16,030 bases of DNA from an uncultured Lachnospiraceae bacterium (lineage in GTDB: Bacteria; Bacillota_A; Clostridia; Lachnospirales; Lachnospiraceae): positions 1 through 16,030 of the forward strand of contig CADBME010000032.1 of NCBI GenBank assembly GCA_902795715.1, given 5' to 3'. Made by a program: the position numbers and the translations under genes. The notes below the pieces were generated by a model, which was given only the letters and a program-made list of their open reading frames with translations, had not been told where the DNA came from and did not search any database. Positions 6,719-14,195 of the stretch are shown here, in pieces. The stretch's first letter is position 1. Each line of letters opens with the position of its first letter.

Positions 6719-7282
6719 TTAGTAAATTTCATAATCATGGATATCGAATGTTTCAAATTTCCTGTTGAAGATCCGGTCGATCAGATAATAGTGGGGAACC
6801 AGTTCACCGTCGTCCATAACTTCAAGAGTGGCAAAGGTCGGTCCGGCAGGCTGGTACTGACGTGGCAGCTCGATGGATCCGGGATTCATAAAGGTATAGA
6901 TTTGGTCATCGTACTCGATCTGCTGCCAGGAGGGTCTGTGGGTATGGCCGTAAAAGACTACATCGGCTCCAAGTTCTGCAGCCCGTTCAAGGAGCATGTT
7001 GAAGCTGAAACTGACTCCGTAACGGTCGCCGTGGGTGACAAGGGCGACATGATGCTCTCCCAGTTCAAGCAGGGTCTCCGCCTCCCTTTCATAGTAAAAG
7101 TCACAGTTTCCTCTGGCTCCATAATAAGGACAGGCCGCCAGGGCTTCAATCCTGTCTACAGGATACTCCACATCACCACAGTGAATAATTCCCGCAATAT
7201 CCTTTCTGAAGTGTTTGAGTACACTTTTAAGATTTCTCGTATTGCCGTGATTATCACTGACAATCAGATATTTTTCGCTCAT
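6719..7282 (-). CDS. YfcE/MJ0936-family metallophosphoesterase
   Basis: A 187-residue calcineurin-like phosphoesterase of the YfcE/YmdB-size class, which hydrolyses phosphodiesters with two divalent metals; the physiological substrate is generally unknown. All metal-ligand motifs are in order: D10-x-H12 (SDNHGN), G35-D37 (CGDVE), GNCD at 58-61 where GNHD is usual, VTHGD at 82-86 and GHTHRP at 112-117. Cys replaces the customary His in GNCD, a common variant in this family. I chose ATG 7282 because AGGAG lies 9 bases upstream and SDNHGN then begins at residue 9, as in homologues; a longer frame from 7324 has no ribosome binding site. The protein is cytoplasmic. The yerC-like gene follows on the same strand after the palindromic repeat. 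Confidence 0.92.
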   Translation of the reverse strand: MSEKYLIVSDNHGNTRNLKSVLKHFRKDIAGIIHCGDVEYPVDRIEALAACPYYGARGNCDFYYEREAETLLELGEHHVALVTHGDRYGVSFSFNMLLERAAELGADVVFYGHTHRPSWQQIEYDDQIYTFMNPGSIELPRQYQPAGPTFATLEVMDDGELVPHYYLIDRIFNRKFETFDIHDYEIY

Positions 7283-7498
7283 ATATGATTTCTCCTGTCT
7301 CTTTATACTTGATTTCGCTACCAAAAGAAACTATACTTAATTGATATCAAAAATGATGAAAAACAGATATCAAAACCTTGTAATCTATTTCACTACCATA
7401 TTACCATTGCAGGGTTACCAATTGCAATACAATGATTTGCATTCCGATGATGGAAAAATGAATTATTAAATCAAATGACAAATAATGGAGATCATCCG

Positions 7499-8356
7499 AT
7501 GGAAGAAAAGAATCGACCGATTGGGGTATTCGATTCCGGAATGGGCGGAATCAGTGTACTTAGAGAGATTACAGTCTGTATGCCCCATGAGAATTACATC
7601 TATATCGGCGACTCGGCCAATGCTCCCTATGGCATGCGGCCGGTTGAAGATGTGAGACGACTGACTATAGAACATATAAAGAATCTGGTATCGAATCACC
7701 ATGCAAAGGCTATTGCGGTGGCCTGCAATACAGCGACAAGTGCCGCCGTAGCCAGTCTCAGGGAAATGTATCCGCATATTCCTCTGGTAGGCGTGGAACC
7801 GGCCGTAAAACCGGCTGTCCTGGCAGGCAGTCATTCCCGGGTTCTTGTCATGGCAACCCCCCGTACTCTTAAGGAAGAAAAGTTTCTCAATCTGGAACAT
7901 ATTTATGAGGATCGGGCTGATATCTTTCCTCTTCCCTGTCCCGGTCTAATGGAATATGTTGAACAGGGAATACTGGGAGGACCGGAGTTGAACCAATTTC
8001 TGCACAATCTTCTTGATCCCTACCTGGAAAAAAATCTGACCGGGATCGTCCTTGGCTGTACGCATTATCCTTTCCTGAAAAAGGCAATCACCGAGATCAC
8101 AGGACCGGATATCCCTTTATTTGACGGTGGAAAGGGAACCGCCCGTGAACTGCGCAGACGGGTGGAAGAAGCCGGACTGCTGCGCTGCCGGCATACCGCT
8201 GACGATATAGCCAAAGATGGATCAGAATCCCAAAGCCATCATGGAAGCATTACATTTTATAACACATCACCTGATCCGGAACTTCTCCGCCGTTCTATGG
8301 AACTTTATCAATATGATAATCCCATTGCTGACCAGATGAAACTGATCAGGGGATAA
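7499..8356 (+). CDS. murI: Glutamate racemase
   Basis: MurI interconverts L- and D-glutamate to supply D-Glu for peptidoglycan and works in the cytosol by a two-base cysteine mechanism. Both catalytic cysteines are present: Cys76 in VACNTATS and Cys187 in GCTHYPFL. Also visible are IGVFDSGMGGISVL at 8-21 (Asp12, Ser13), YIGDSANAPYG at 35-45 and GVEPAVKPA at 98-106. The 285-aa length is a little above the usual 265-275 because of a loop around 230-250. I chose ATG 7499, 8 bases after GGAG; an in-frame ATG at 7475 lacks a ribosome binding site. The next gene starts 17 bases downstream, so the two probably form an operon. The upstream region contains paired TTACCATTGCA-like repeats near 7400-7426 but no clear consensus promoter. 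Confidence 0.95.
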   Translation: MEEKNRPIGVFDSGMGGISVLREITVCMPHENYIYIGDSANAPYGMRPVEDVRRLTIEHIKNLVSNHHAKAIAVACNTATSAAVASLREMYPHIPLVGVEPAVKPAVLAGSHSRVLVMATPRTLKEEKFLNLEHIYEDRADIFPLPCPGLMEYVEQGILGGPELNQFLHNLLDPYLEKNLTGIVLGCTHYPFLKKAITEITGPDIPLFDGGKGTARELRRRVEEAGLLRCRHTADDIAKDGSESQSHHGSITFYNTSPDPELLRRSMELYQYDNPIADQMKLIRG

Positions 8357-8373
8357 GAAAAGGAAGGCTTTTG

Positions 8374-10005
8374 ATGAAAAAGAATAAATACCTGCTGATC
8401 ATACCCTTTTTGCTGATCATAGGAATCTACTATTACCTGGCACTGCCGGTTATCAACATCCACAGCCCCGGCTTGTGGAAGCTGATCCTCTTTATCCTGC
8501 TGGTCGTGCTTGTCCTTTACGCAAGGCCCTATACAAGAGTCCGGGCGACGGGAAGACGGACCTATCCGGTCAGCCTGGACCTCCCCTGGAACCGGCTGCC
8601 TTTTAAAATCCTTCTCGGCCTGTTCGGCGCTTTTTTCCTGGTCTATATGATCGGAGGGCTTCTTTCTTCTCCTGTTTTTAATGCAGGAAAATACCAGCGC
8701 CTTATGACCGTGGAAAAGAGTGAATTCACAGAAGATATCACCCAGATTTCCTACCAGCAGATTCCTCTTCTTGATAAAGACTCCGCTGCCATTCTGGGCG
8801 AGCGGAAGATGGGAAGCCTTGTCGATCTGGCCTCCCAGTTTGAAGTAGCCGATGAATATACACAGATTAATTATCAGGATAATCCGGTACGGGTTACCCC
8901 TCTTCGCTATGCCGATATCATAAAATGGTTTAACAACAGAGGAAGCGGCCTCCCAGGATACATTTCCATCGATATGGCTACCAAGAAAACCAGTCTCATC
9001 CGTCTGAAAGAGGGAATGAAATACTCTCCTTACGACCATTTCGGCCGTTATCTGATGAGGCATCTGAGATTCCGCTACCCTACCTACATCTTTGACGATA
9101 TCAGCTTTGAGATTGACGAAGACGGAACGCCCTGGTGGGTATGCAGTGTGGTACGCTATAATATAGGCCTTTTCGGAGGAAAAACCATCGGAAGAGTCGT
9201 TTTGTGCAATGCCATTACCGGATCCTGTCAGGACTATCCTGTAGACAAAGTCCCTGCCTGGGTCGACCGTGTCTACTCCGCAGGAATGCTTGTAGGTCTC
9301 TACAACTATTACGGGACCCTGAAACACGGATTCATCAACAGCATCCTGGGTCAGAAAGACTGTCTGACCACAACCAACGGCTACAACTATCTGGCTCTGG
9401 AAGACGACGTCTGGGTTTACACCGGCGTAACATCCATCACCAGCGACCAATCCAACGTAGGATTCGTCCTTATGAACCAGCGTACCATGGAAACCCGCTA
9501 CTATGAGATCGAGGGATCCATCGAGGACTCCGCCATGACCTCGGCAGAAGGAAAAGTCCAGAACCTGGGCTACCAGGCCACCTTCCCCCTTCTCCTCAAC
9601 ATCGACAGTCAGCCTACTTATTTCATGGCCCTCAAAGATAAATCCGGCCTGGTCAAAAAATATGCCATGGTCAATGTGCAGGACTCCCAGCTGGTATCCA
9701 CAGGAGACGAGATCAGCGAATGTGAAAAAAGTTATCGAAATCTATTGAAAACCGGCGGAATCCAGACCGAAAGCACAGAAAATGCCGAAGAGAAGGAAAT
9801 CACCGGCAAAATCCGCAAGATCGCCCAGGGTGTCATCGAAGGAAACACCCATTATTACATTCTCCTTGAAGGAAGCGATGCTATCTACGACATCAATCTG
9901 AACCTTCATATAGAAGCCCTTCTCCTTGAAGTGGGAGACCAGGTAACCTTACAATATACCCAGGGAACAGACCGGTGTACGGTTGAAACCATAAACGGGC
10001 AATAA
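8374..10005 (+). CDS. Uncharacterised membrane protein with three N-terminal helices and large extracytoplasmic domain
   Basis: I do not recognise a named family. The 543-residue protein has three hydrophobic helices at about 6-28, 34-50 and 78-101, with an Arg-rich loop (YARPYTRVRATGRR, 49-62) between the second and third. That loop is probably cytoplasmic, placing residues 102-543 outside. The exported part is rich in aromatic residues and ends in a segment, from about 472, with alternating strands and a GDQVTLQY motif that suggests a small OB-like beta-barrel. No catalytic motif, lipobox or LPXTG is visible. AGGAAGG lies 6 bases before ATG 8374; a TTG directly before it is not needed. Its place 17 bases behind murI hints at an envelope role, which is inference. 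The perfect palindrome at 10031 follows the stop and may end the transcript. Confidence 0.8.
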   Translation: MKKNKYLLIIPFLLIIGIYYYLALPVINIHSPGLWKLILFILLVVLVLYARPYTRVRATGRRTYPVSLDLPWNRLPFKILLGLFGAFFLVYMIGGLLSSPVFNAGKYQRLMTVEKSEFTEDITQISYQQIPLLDKDSAAILGERKMGSLVDLASQFEVADEYTQINYQDNPVRVTPLRYADIIKWFNNRGSGLPGYISIDMATKKTSLIRLKEGMKYSPYDHFGRYLMRHLRFRYPTYIFDDISFEIDEDGTPWWVCSVVRYNIGLFGGKTIGRVVLCNAITGSCQDYPVDKVPAWVDRVYSAGMLVGLYNYYGTLKHGFINSILGQKDCLTTTNGYNYLALEDDVWVYTGVTSITSDQSNVGFVLMNQRTMETRYYEIEGSIEDSAMTSAEGKVQNLGYQATFPLLLNIDSQPTYFMALKDKSGLVKKYAMVNVQDSQLVSTGDEISECEKSYRNLLKTGGIQTESTENAEEKEITGKIRKIAQGVIEGNTHYYILLEGSDAIYDINLNLHIEALLLEVGDQVTLQYTQGTDRCTVETINGQ

Positions 10006-10030
10006 AAAAAGAGACAATAGAGACGGTTCA

Positions 10031-10118
10031 AGTGGGACAAGGGGGACGTTTCATATCGTCCCACATTGTATCAGCTTTAACAATGTGGGACGATATGAAA
10101 CGTCCCCCTTGTCCCACT
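10031..10118. repeat. Palindromic repeat element, copy 2 (perfect 38-bp inverted repeat)
   Basis: The arms 10031-10068 and 10081-10118 are exact reverse complements over all 38 bases, with a 12-base loop at 10069-10080. Each arm also contains its own hairpin, GGGACG-TTTCATAT-CGTCCC. The element matches copy 1 at 6632-6718 in sequence and layout. It sits between convergent genes and could act as a bidirectional transcription stop or 3'-end protector. On the minus strand its first two bases supply the AG of the TAG stop of the CHAP-domain gene. No flanking target duplication or transposase was seen. Confidence 0.95.
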
Positions 10119-11667
10119 AATGTACATTTATGTAACCGCAGAAATATCTCTTTCGAATTCTCCCTGATTCGGGGTCTACATGGTAAGTGTGTCTGCAGAC
10201 ACGGTCCCCGGTCGAGTTTCCTTCAATAACATTGACGGAACTGGACGATGGATCGATAGATTCGATGATACCTACATGGCATACGGATTTGGATCCTCCG
10301 ACCTGATATTGCTTTTCTGCCCTGGAAAAGAATATGACATCGCCTCTCTTCATCATCTGAAGGGCTTCTTTGCTCCAGACATGGTAGTCTGTGGAATACT
10401 GGCACATTTCCAGGGTGGATGCGGTCTTGGGCAATACAGATCTCATGCCCGGTTTTGCGGAATCCACGCCTGATTCGTTAGCGCACCAGGATACGAAGGA
10501 TGCGCACCAGGCCTGGTGGTTCATTCCGGTAAACTGACCGTACTTGGTGCTGTTCATTCCGCCTCCGGAGATTCCGATCTGGCTTTTTGCCGCATCGTAG
10601 AGTTTTTCGGCTATTCCGGAGAGAACCGTGATTTTGAAGTTTTTGCTTGTTTCCTTATAAATACCTGTGGCTTTAGCTGTTACGGATACTTCTGCCGTTC
10701 CGGAATATCCCTTCCGGATCGAGGCCCTGCCATGGTCAATGGTAATCCCTTTATCACTGCTTTTGTAAATAAGAGGCGCCCGGCCCCGGACTTCTGTCTC
10801 CAGGGGGATCGTTCTTTCTTCTTCATTGTAGTCTTCTACAATGTCAAAGACCTTCAGGGGATTCTCAATCTTGTTGACAGCTACCAGGATACGGGTACTG
10901 GCGGAAACATATTCCTCAGATTCCGGTATGATTACAGTGATGTGGGCTGTTCCGGCATAGTTGGGCGGTACGATGACCTTCCCCTCTTCCACAGTGATCA
11001 CATCACTGTCCGAAAAGTACTGGGGTTTTTCTTTGTTGGGACAGGTGTAACTGAGCTTTACTGTCTGACGGCAGATATCTGATGCATCCATGATCAGGTT
11101 TTTCACGTAGATCCGGCAGTTCTTTTTACTATAGCGATTCCTGATTTCCTCATTTTCATGGGAAATGTTATCACCATCCTTTTCAGCCTTGCCGGTCTCA
11201 TCCGTCTTGTCCTTTTTCTCTGTCCTGCTTTCTTTATCCTTCTCACCCTCTGCGGAAGGATTATCCTCTTCCTTGGAAGATGTCTTTTCAGAAAATGACT
11301 TCTCCTCCCCTGAAGCCCTGCTCTCTTTCTCTGAGTAAATCACCTGATCCTGTGATTCCCTTCTCTCTGCTTCTGATTTCTTGTCTTTTGAAGCCTCGTC
11401 CTCAATTTGCGGACTTCTGGTCGCTTCCTGGGAGACTGACCGGGTTTCTGCCTGGCGGGCGGTATTTCCTTCTGCGGCATCCTTCCTGCGCCTGCTGTTT
11501 CGGTTTCCCGCCTGGACCCAAAATGGGCAGATAAGAGCACATGTTATGAGGCAGAGAAAGGCTCTTACCATAATCCGGTGCCCGGCAATCTGTTTGACCA
11601 TGCCGGTCCAATGATTTTTCACTTTTTCCATATTATGATTTGAACCTTTATGATCTTCATAATGCAT
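10117..11667 (-). CDS. Secreted CHAP-domain cell-wall hydrolase with Ig-like domains
   Basis: A 516-residue exported protein. A hydrophobic signal/anchor segment lies at about 33-53 (ending WVQAG, a plausible signal peptidase site). Residues 55-180 are an extremely charged Glu/Lys/Ser-rich linker. Two beta-rich modules resembling bacterial Ig-like domains follow at about 185-265 and 270-348. The C-terminal CHAP domain (about 352-515) keeps the catalytic set: Cys388 in WCASFVSWC, His464 in CHVGII and Glu482 in VIEGNS. CHAP enzymes cut peptidoglycan as amidases or endopeptidases; the bond here is unknown. ATG 11667 has GAGGG 9 bases upstream. ATG 11631, with AAAGG before it, would shorten the long n-region and is an alternative. 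The gene lies 39 bases behind the patatin gene and probably shares its transcript. The stop codon overlaps the palindromic repeat. Confidence 0.88.
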   Translation of the reverse strand: MHYEDHKGSNHNMEKVKNHWTGMVKQIAGHRIMVRAFLCLITCALICPFWVQAGNRNSRRRKDAAEGNTARQAETRSVSQEATRSPQIEDEASKDKKSEAERRESQDQVIYSEKESRASGEEKSFSEKTSSKEEDNPSAEGEKDKESRTEKKDKTDETGKAEKDGDNISHENEEIRNRYSKKNCRIYVKNLIMDASDICRQTVKLSYTCPNKEKPQYFSDSDVITVEEGKVIVPPNYAGTAHITVIIPESEEYVSASTRILVAVNKIENPLKVFDIVEDYNEEERTIPLETEVRGRAPLIYKSSDKGITIDHGRASIRKGYSGTAEVSVTAKATGIYKETSKNFKITVLSGIAEKLYDAAKSQIGISGGGMNSTKYGQFTGMNHQAWCASFVSWCANESGVDSAKPGMRSVLPKTASTLEMCQYSTDYHVWSKEALQMMKRGDVIFFSRAEKQYQVGGSKSVCHVGIIESIDPSSSSVNVIEGNSTGDRVCRHTYHVDPESGRIRKRYFCGYINVH

Positions 11668-11706
11668 AATGACCATCCCTCTTTTCGGTTCATGATTGAT
11701 TCGTGT

Positions 11707-12555
11707 CTATTTGTTAAGGTAGGCGGCCATATCCTCCATCCGGTCCATACCATCCTGGTATCCGAGATTGTATAGATCTGTAAGTTTGTCCCTGTCTTTT
11801 TCAATCCGTCCCACTTTCACTTCTTCCTGAGGCCGGATGATAAAGACCCTGCCTGCTTTCTCCTCTTCATCCAGGAAAGACAGAACCTCGTTATAATGGA
11901 TATGACGGGTTTCAATGCTGTCGATAAATGCTTTCTTGCCGGGATAGCGAAGTTTCATAAGCGGAAGCAGGGAATTGGGTTCCTTTCGATAGGACTTGTC
12001 CCGTGTCAGGATAACCACATTTTTTTCATTGCCGTCTTCTATGGACCTTCTGATGGGAATGCTGTCGGATACCCCGCCATCCAGGTAATATTTCCCCTTT
12101 ACCGCAATCGTCCTGGAGACAAGGGGCAAAGAGGCGGAAGCCCGGACGACCCAGAGCTGCCTCTGGGCATCAGTGATTCTCTTATATTCAGCCTGACCGG
12201 TCTGAACATTGGTCACCACTGCGTAAAATTTCCCTTTATACTCATTAAAGGCTTCGTAATCAAAAGGATCCAGAACATCGGGAATCTGCCCATATGAAAA
12301 ATCTGCTCCGAACAAGTCGCCTGTCTTGAGAAAACTCTTTACACCACAGTATTCCGGGTTCTCCAGATAATCCACGCCAACGCGAAAAGCTCTTCCCCTT
12401 TGTTTGGATAAATAACTGCATGCGTGGCAGGCTCCGGCGGAAACACCATACACACTCGAGAATTCCACTTCCTTATCTAAAAATGCATCCAGAACTCCGG
12501 CGGTATACAGTCCCCGCATGCCGCCCCCTTCCAGAATCAAACCGGCTTGATACAT
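11707..12555 (-). CDS. Patatin-like phospholipase (YjjU/RssA type)
   Basis: A 282-residue patatin-family serine hydrolase that would act on acyl esters of phospholipids. The oxyanion motif GGGMRG is at 10-15, the nucleophile elbow GVSAG at 37-41 (Ser39), and the catalytic Asp159 in DGG at 159-161, so the Ser-Asp dyad is complete. There is no signal peptide and the protein is probably cytoplasmic or membrane-peripheral. The start is not certain: ATG 12555 has GGTGA five bases upstream and gives the usual MYQAGLILEGGG beginning, while in-frame GTG 12564 and TTG 12567 would add three or four residues. A -10-like TATACT at 12636-12631 may belong to its promoter. It lies between tmcAL and the CHAP gene on the same strand; a role in envelope lipid turnover is only suggested by that neighbour. 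Confidence 0.93.
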   Translation of the reverse strand: MYQAGLILEGGGMRGLYTAGVLDAFLDKEVEFSSVYGVSAGACHACSYLSKQRGRAFRVGVDYLENPEYCGVKSFLKTGDLFGADFSYGQIPDVLDPFDYEAFNEYKGKFYAVVTNVQTGQAEYKRITDAQRQLWVVRASASLPLVSRTIAVKGKYYLDGGVSDSIPIRRSIEDGNEKNVVILTRDKSYRKEPNSLLPLMKLRYPGKKAFIDSIETRHIHYNEVLSFLDEEEKAGRVFIIRPQEEVKVGRIEKDRDKLTDLYNLGYQDGMDRMEDMAAYLNK

Positions 12556-12630
12556 CTTTGTCACCAACTTTCTATTTGTTCACTTTCTCTTTTTCTCTTC
12601 TCTTTTTGGCAACAGTAATAACCACACTAC

Positions 12631-12636
12631 AGTATA
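12631..12636 (-). promoter_or_regulatory. Possible -10 element upstream of the patatin gene
   Basis: TATACT on the minus strand lies 75 bases before the patatin start, but the matching -35 position (TAGCAT at 17 bases) is poor. Since the gap after tmcAL is over 130 bases and A/T-rich, a separate promoter is plausible. No convincing terminator for tmcAL is visible here. Confidence 0.3.
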
Positions 12637-12692
12637 CCTCATAGAGCCGAAAGATGCTATTAAGAAAATATTAAAAAAAATGTAATATAATA

Positions 12693-14066
12693 TCAGACGA
12701 TTATCTGCTCTCTCACCAACTCTGCCACCGGATTCCTATGACATTTTTCAGCAAGGATTTGCTCATAAATGTCTGCCCCGTTCAAATCACAGCGAAATAA
12801 ATCCATGGCTTGAGAATATCTGCTGTAAATCCGGCGGGCGAGTACCGGCCGCTGGATGATATCGATGGATGCCTTCTCCCGAATCTTGCGAATCAATGGA
12901 GAGGCCTCCCGACGAAATCCCAGAATGCGCCCGTAGGGGATCATGGCTTCCACTCCGTCTTCAAGATAAGGCTGCTGGCGGATCTGGAGGAAAATACGCA
13001 GGAGGGCCCGCTTGAGGGCACTGTCCGCCCTGTTTTTCACATGGAGAACTTCAACCAGGTCTCTGAAAGAGTAATCCGGTTTATACAGGCGGCCAATCCG
13101 CCTTGCCAGCTCCATATCGGTACCGGAATACCGGCTGAGCATTTCTTTTCCGTAGAGAATTCCATAGCGCAGGAAAGGCATCAGATCATCCCAAAGCAGA
13201 TATTCCTTTCTCTCAATGTGATCTGCAAAAATATCATACTGGTCTCCCAGAGCTTTTGCCAGCCCCGGAATCGGCCAGGTCTGCCTGTCCGGGCTCGTAA
13301 GCCACTCTTTCTCCCGGCTGCCCCGGGAACCATGAAGATCTGTGTGACATTCCATATCCCGATTATCCGAAGCATTATGTGGATCAGCAGGACATCTGTT
13401 ATTCTGAAAATAAGTGATTACAGCATTTCGGATCCCGGCCGCACTGGCGTAAGAAGTCTCAAGCCCTTCTTCATGATAACCGCTGCCCTTTCTTTCGATG
13501 ACAACAACCTCCATGTCCGAATTCAGTTTGCGCAGAGCCTTCATGTATTCAAGGCCCAGGATATGGTTGGGTTCTTCCATAAGCAGCCGGGTTCTTTCCT
13601 TCTTGTCCCCGGTCAGGAGACTGCAGACGGCAGCTGCTCTTGCTGCAGGATAATTGAGTCCCTGACGGATTCCTTCCCGCAGCGCTTCCCTGTACTCTCC
13701 CGGTTCCTCTACCAGTAGATCTGCGATCTTAGCCATCTCCTTTTCATTGGCCCACTCGCTGCCAAAAGAAAGCCAGCTGCAGACGCCCAGACAGTCAAGG
13801 AGTTTCACTCCGGCCCCGGCAAAGTGCTCCGCACTGGCGGTCGCATAAGCACAGGGCAGCTCAAAAACCACATCCGCCCCGGCTCTTAGAGCCATCTCTG
13901 TACGTATGTATTTGTCAACTATGGCCGGTTCTCCCCGCTGAACGTAGTCCCCACTCATGACTGCAATAACATAATCAGCCCCGGTCCTCCTCTTTGTTTC
14001 CTCGATATGATAGCGATGCCCTTCATGAAAAGGGTTGTATTCTGCTATGATGCCTGCTGCTTTCAT
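12693..14066 (-). CDS. tmcAL: tRNA(Met) cytidine acetate ligase (YlbM family)
   Basis: TmcAL acetylates the wobble cytidine C34 of elongator tRNA-Met to ac4C, using acetate and ATP through an acetyl-adenylate, which improves AUG decoding. The nucleotidyltransferase-like N-terminus is clear: AAGIIAEYNPFHEGH at 3-17 contains the HxGH nucleotide-binding motif, followed by VMSGDYVQRGEPA, the family's second signature, and later EEPNHILGLEYMKALR. The protein is 457 aa, a little longer than the usual 400-430, with a polar insertion after ITYFQNN rich in Asp, His and Arg. ATG 14066 is chosen because GGGAGG lies 6 bases upstream and homologues begin with this sequence; the open frame to 14273 reads through the promoter and leader. 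It is divergent from ackA, which is fitting since the enzyme uses free acetate. Confidence 0.95.
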   Translation of the reverse strand: MKAAGIIAEYNPFHEGHRYHIEETKRRTGADYVIAVMSGDYVQRGEPAIVDKYIRTEMALRAGADVVFELPCAYATASAEHFAGAGVKLLDCLGVCSWLSFGSEWANEKEMAKIADLLVEEPGEYREALREGIRQGLNYPAARAAAVCSLLTGDKKERTRLLMEEPNHILGLEYMKALRKLNSDMEVVVIERKGSGYHEEGLETSYASAAGIRNAVITYFQNNRCPADPHNASDNRDMECHTDLHGSRGSREKEWLTSPDRQTWPIPGLAKALGDQYDIFADHIERKEYLLWDDLMPFLRYGILYGKEMLSRYSGTDMELARRIGRLYKPDYSFRDLVEVLHVKNRADSALKRALLRIFLQIRQQPYLEDGVEAMIPYGRILGFRREASPLIRKIREKASIDIIQRPVLARRIYSRYSQAMDLFRCDLNGADIYEQILAEKCHRNPVAELVREQIIV

Positions 14067-14160
14067 CAGTAACCTCCCATCGCGCCGCAGATTTTCATCA
14101 GGTCTGTAAAAGGCGGCATGCCCCTGCAGGATCTTTGTCCCCAGCGAACAGCCGCCTTCC
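14067..14160 (-). promoter_or_regulatory. Structured 5' leader of tmcAL with a terminator-like hairpin
   Basis: The predicted transcript starts at about 14160, directly at an 8-bp stem: AAGGCGGC (14158-14151) pairs perfectly with GCCGCCTT (14117-14110), enclosing 33 bases, and the 3' arm runs into a short TTTT. The enclosed part contains GGGGACAAAGATCC and CCTGCAGG. This could be an attenuator, a cis-regulatory RNA or a 5' stabilising hairpin. I do not match it to a known riboswitch class. Confidence 0.5.
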
Positions 14161-14166
14161 AGATTC

Positions 14167-14195
14167 ATTATAAGGACATAAGAAAGCCTTGTCAA
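14167..14195 (-). promoter_or_regulatory. Consensus sigma-A promoter of tmcAL
   Basis: On the minus strand TTGACA (14195-14190) and TATAAT (14172-14167) are both perfect consensus boxes with the ideal 17-base spacing. The start should fall near 14160, giving a leader of about 94 bases. Such a strong core promoter suggests constitutive transcription or control in the leader. Confidence 0.85.

Noticed and set aside
8308..9450. A 380-codon open frame on the minus strand
   Set aside because: It lies antisense to the murI end and the following membrane protein gene, has no ribosome binding site or family motifs, and the plus-strand gene has the better start, spacing and helix pattern.
12810..13718. 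A 302-codon open frame on the plus strand
   Set aside because: It is antisense to tmcAL, which carries clear family motifs; no initiation signal or recognisable domain.
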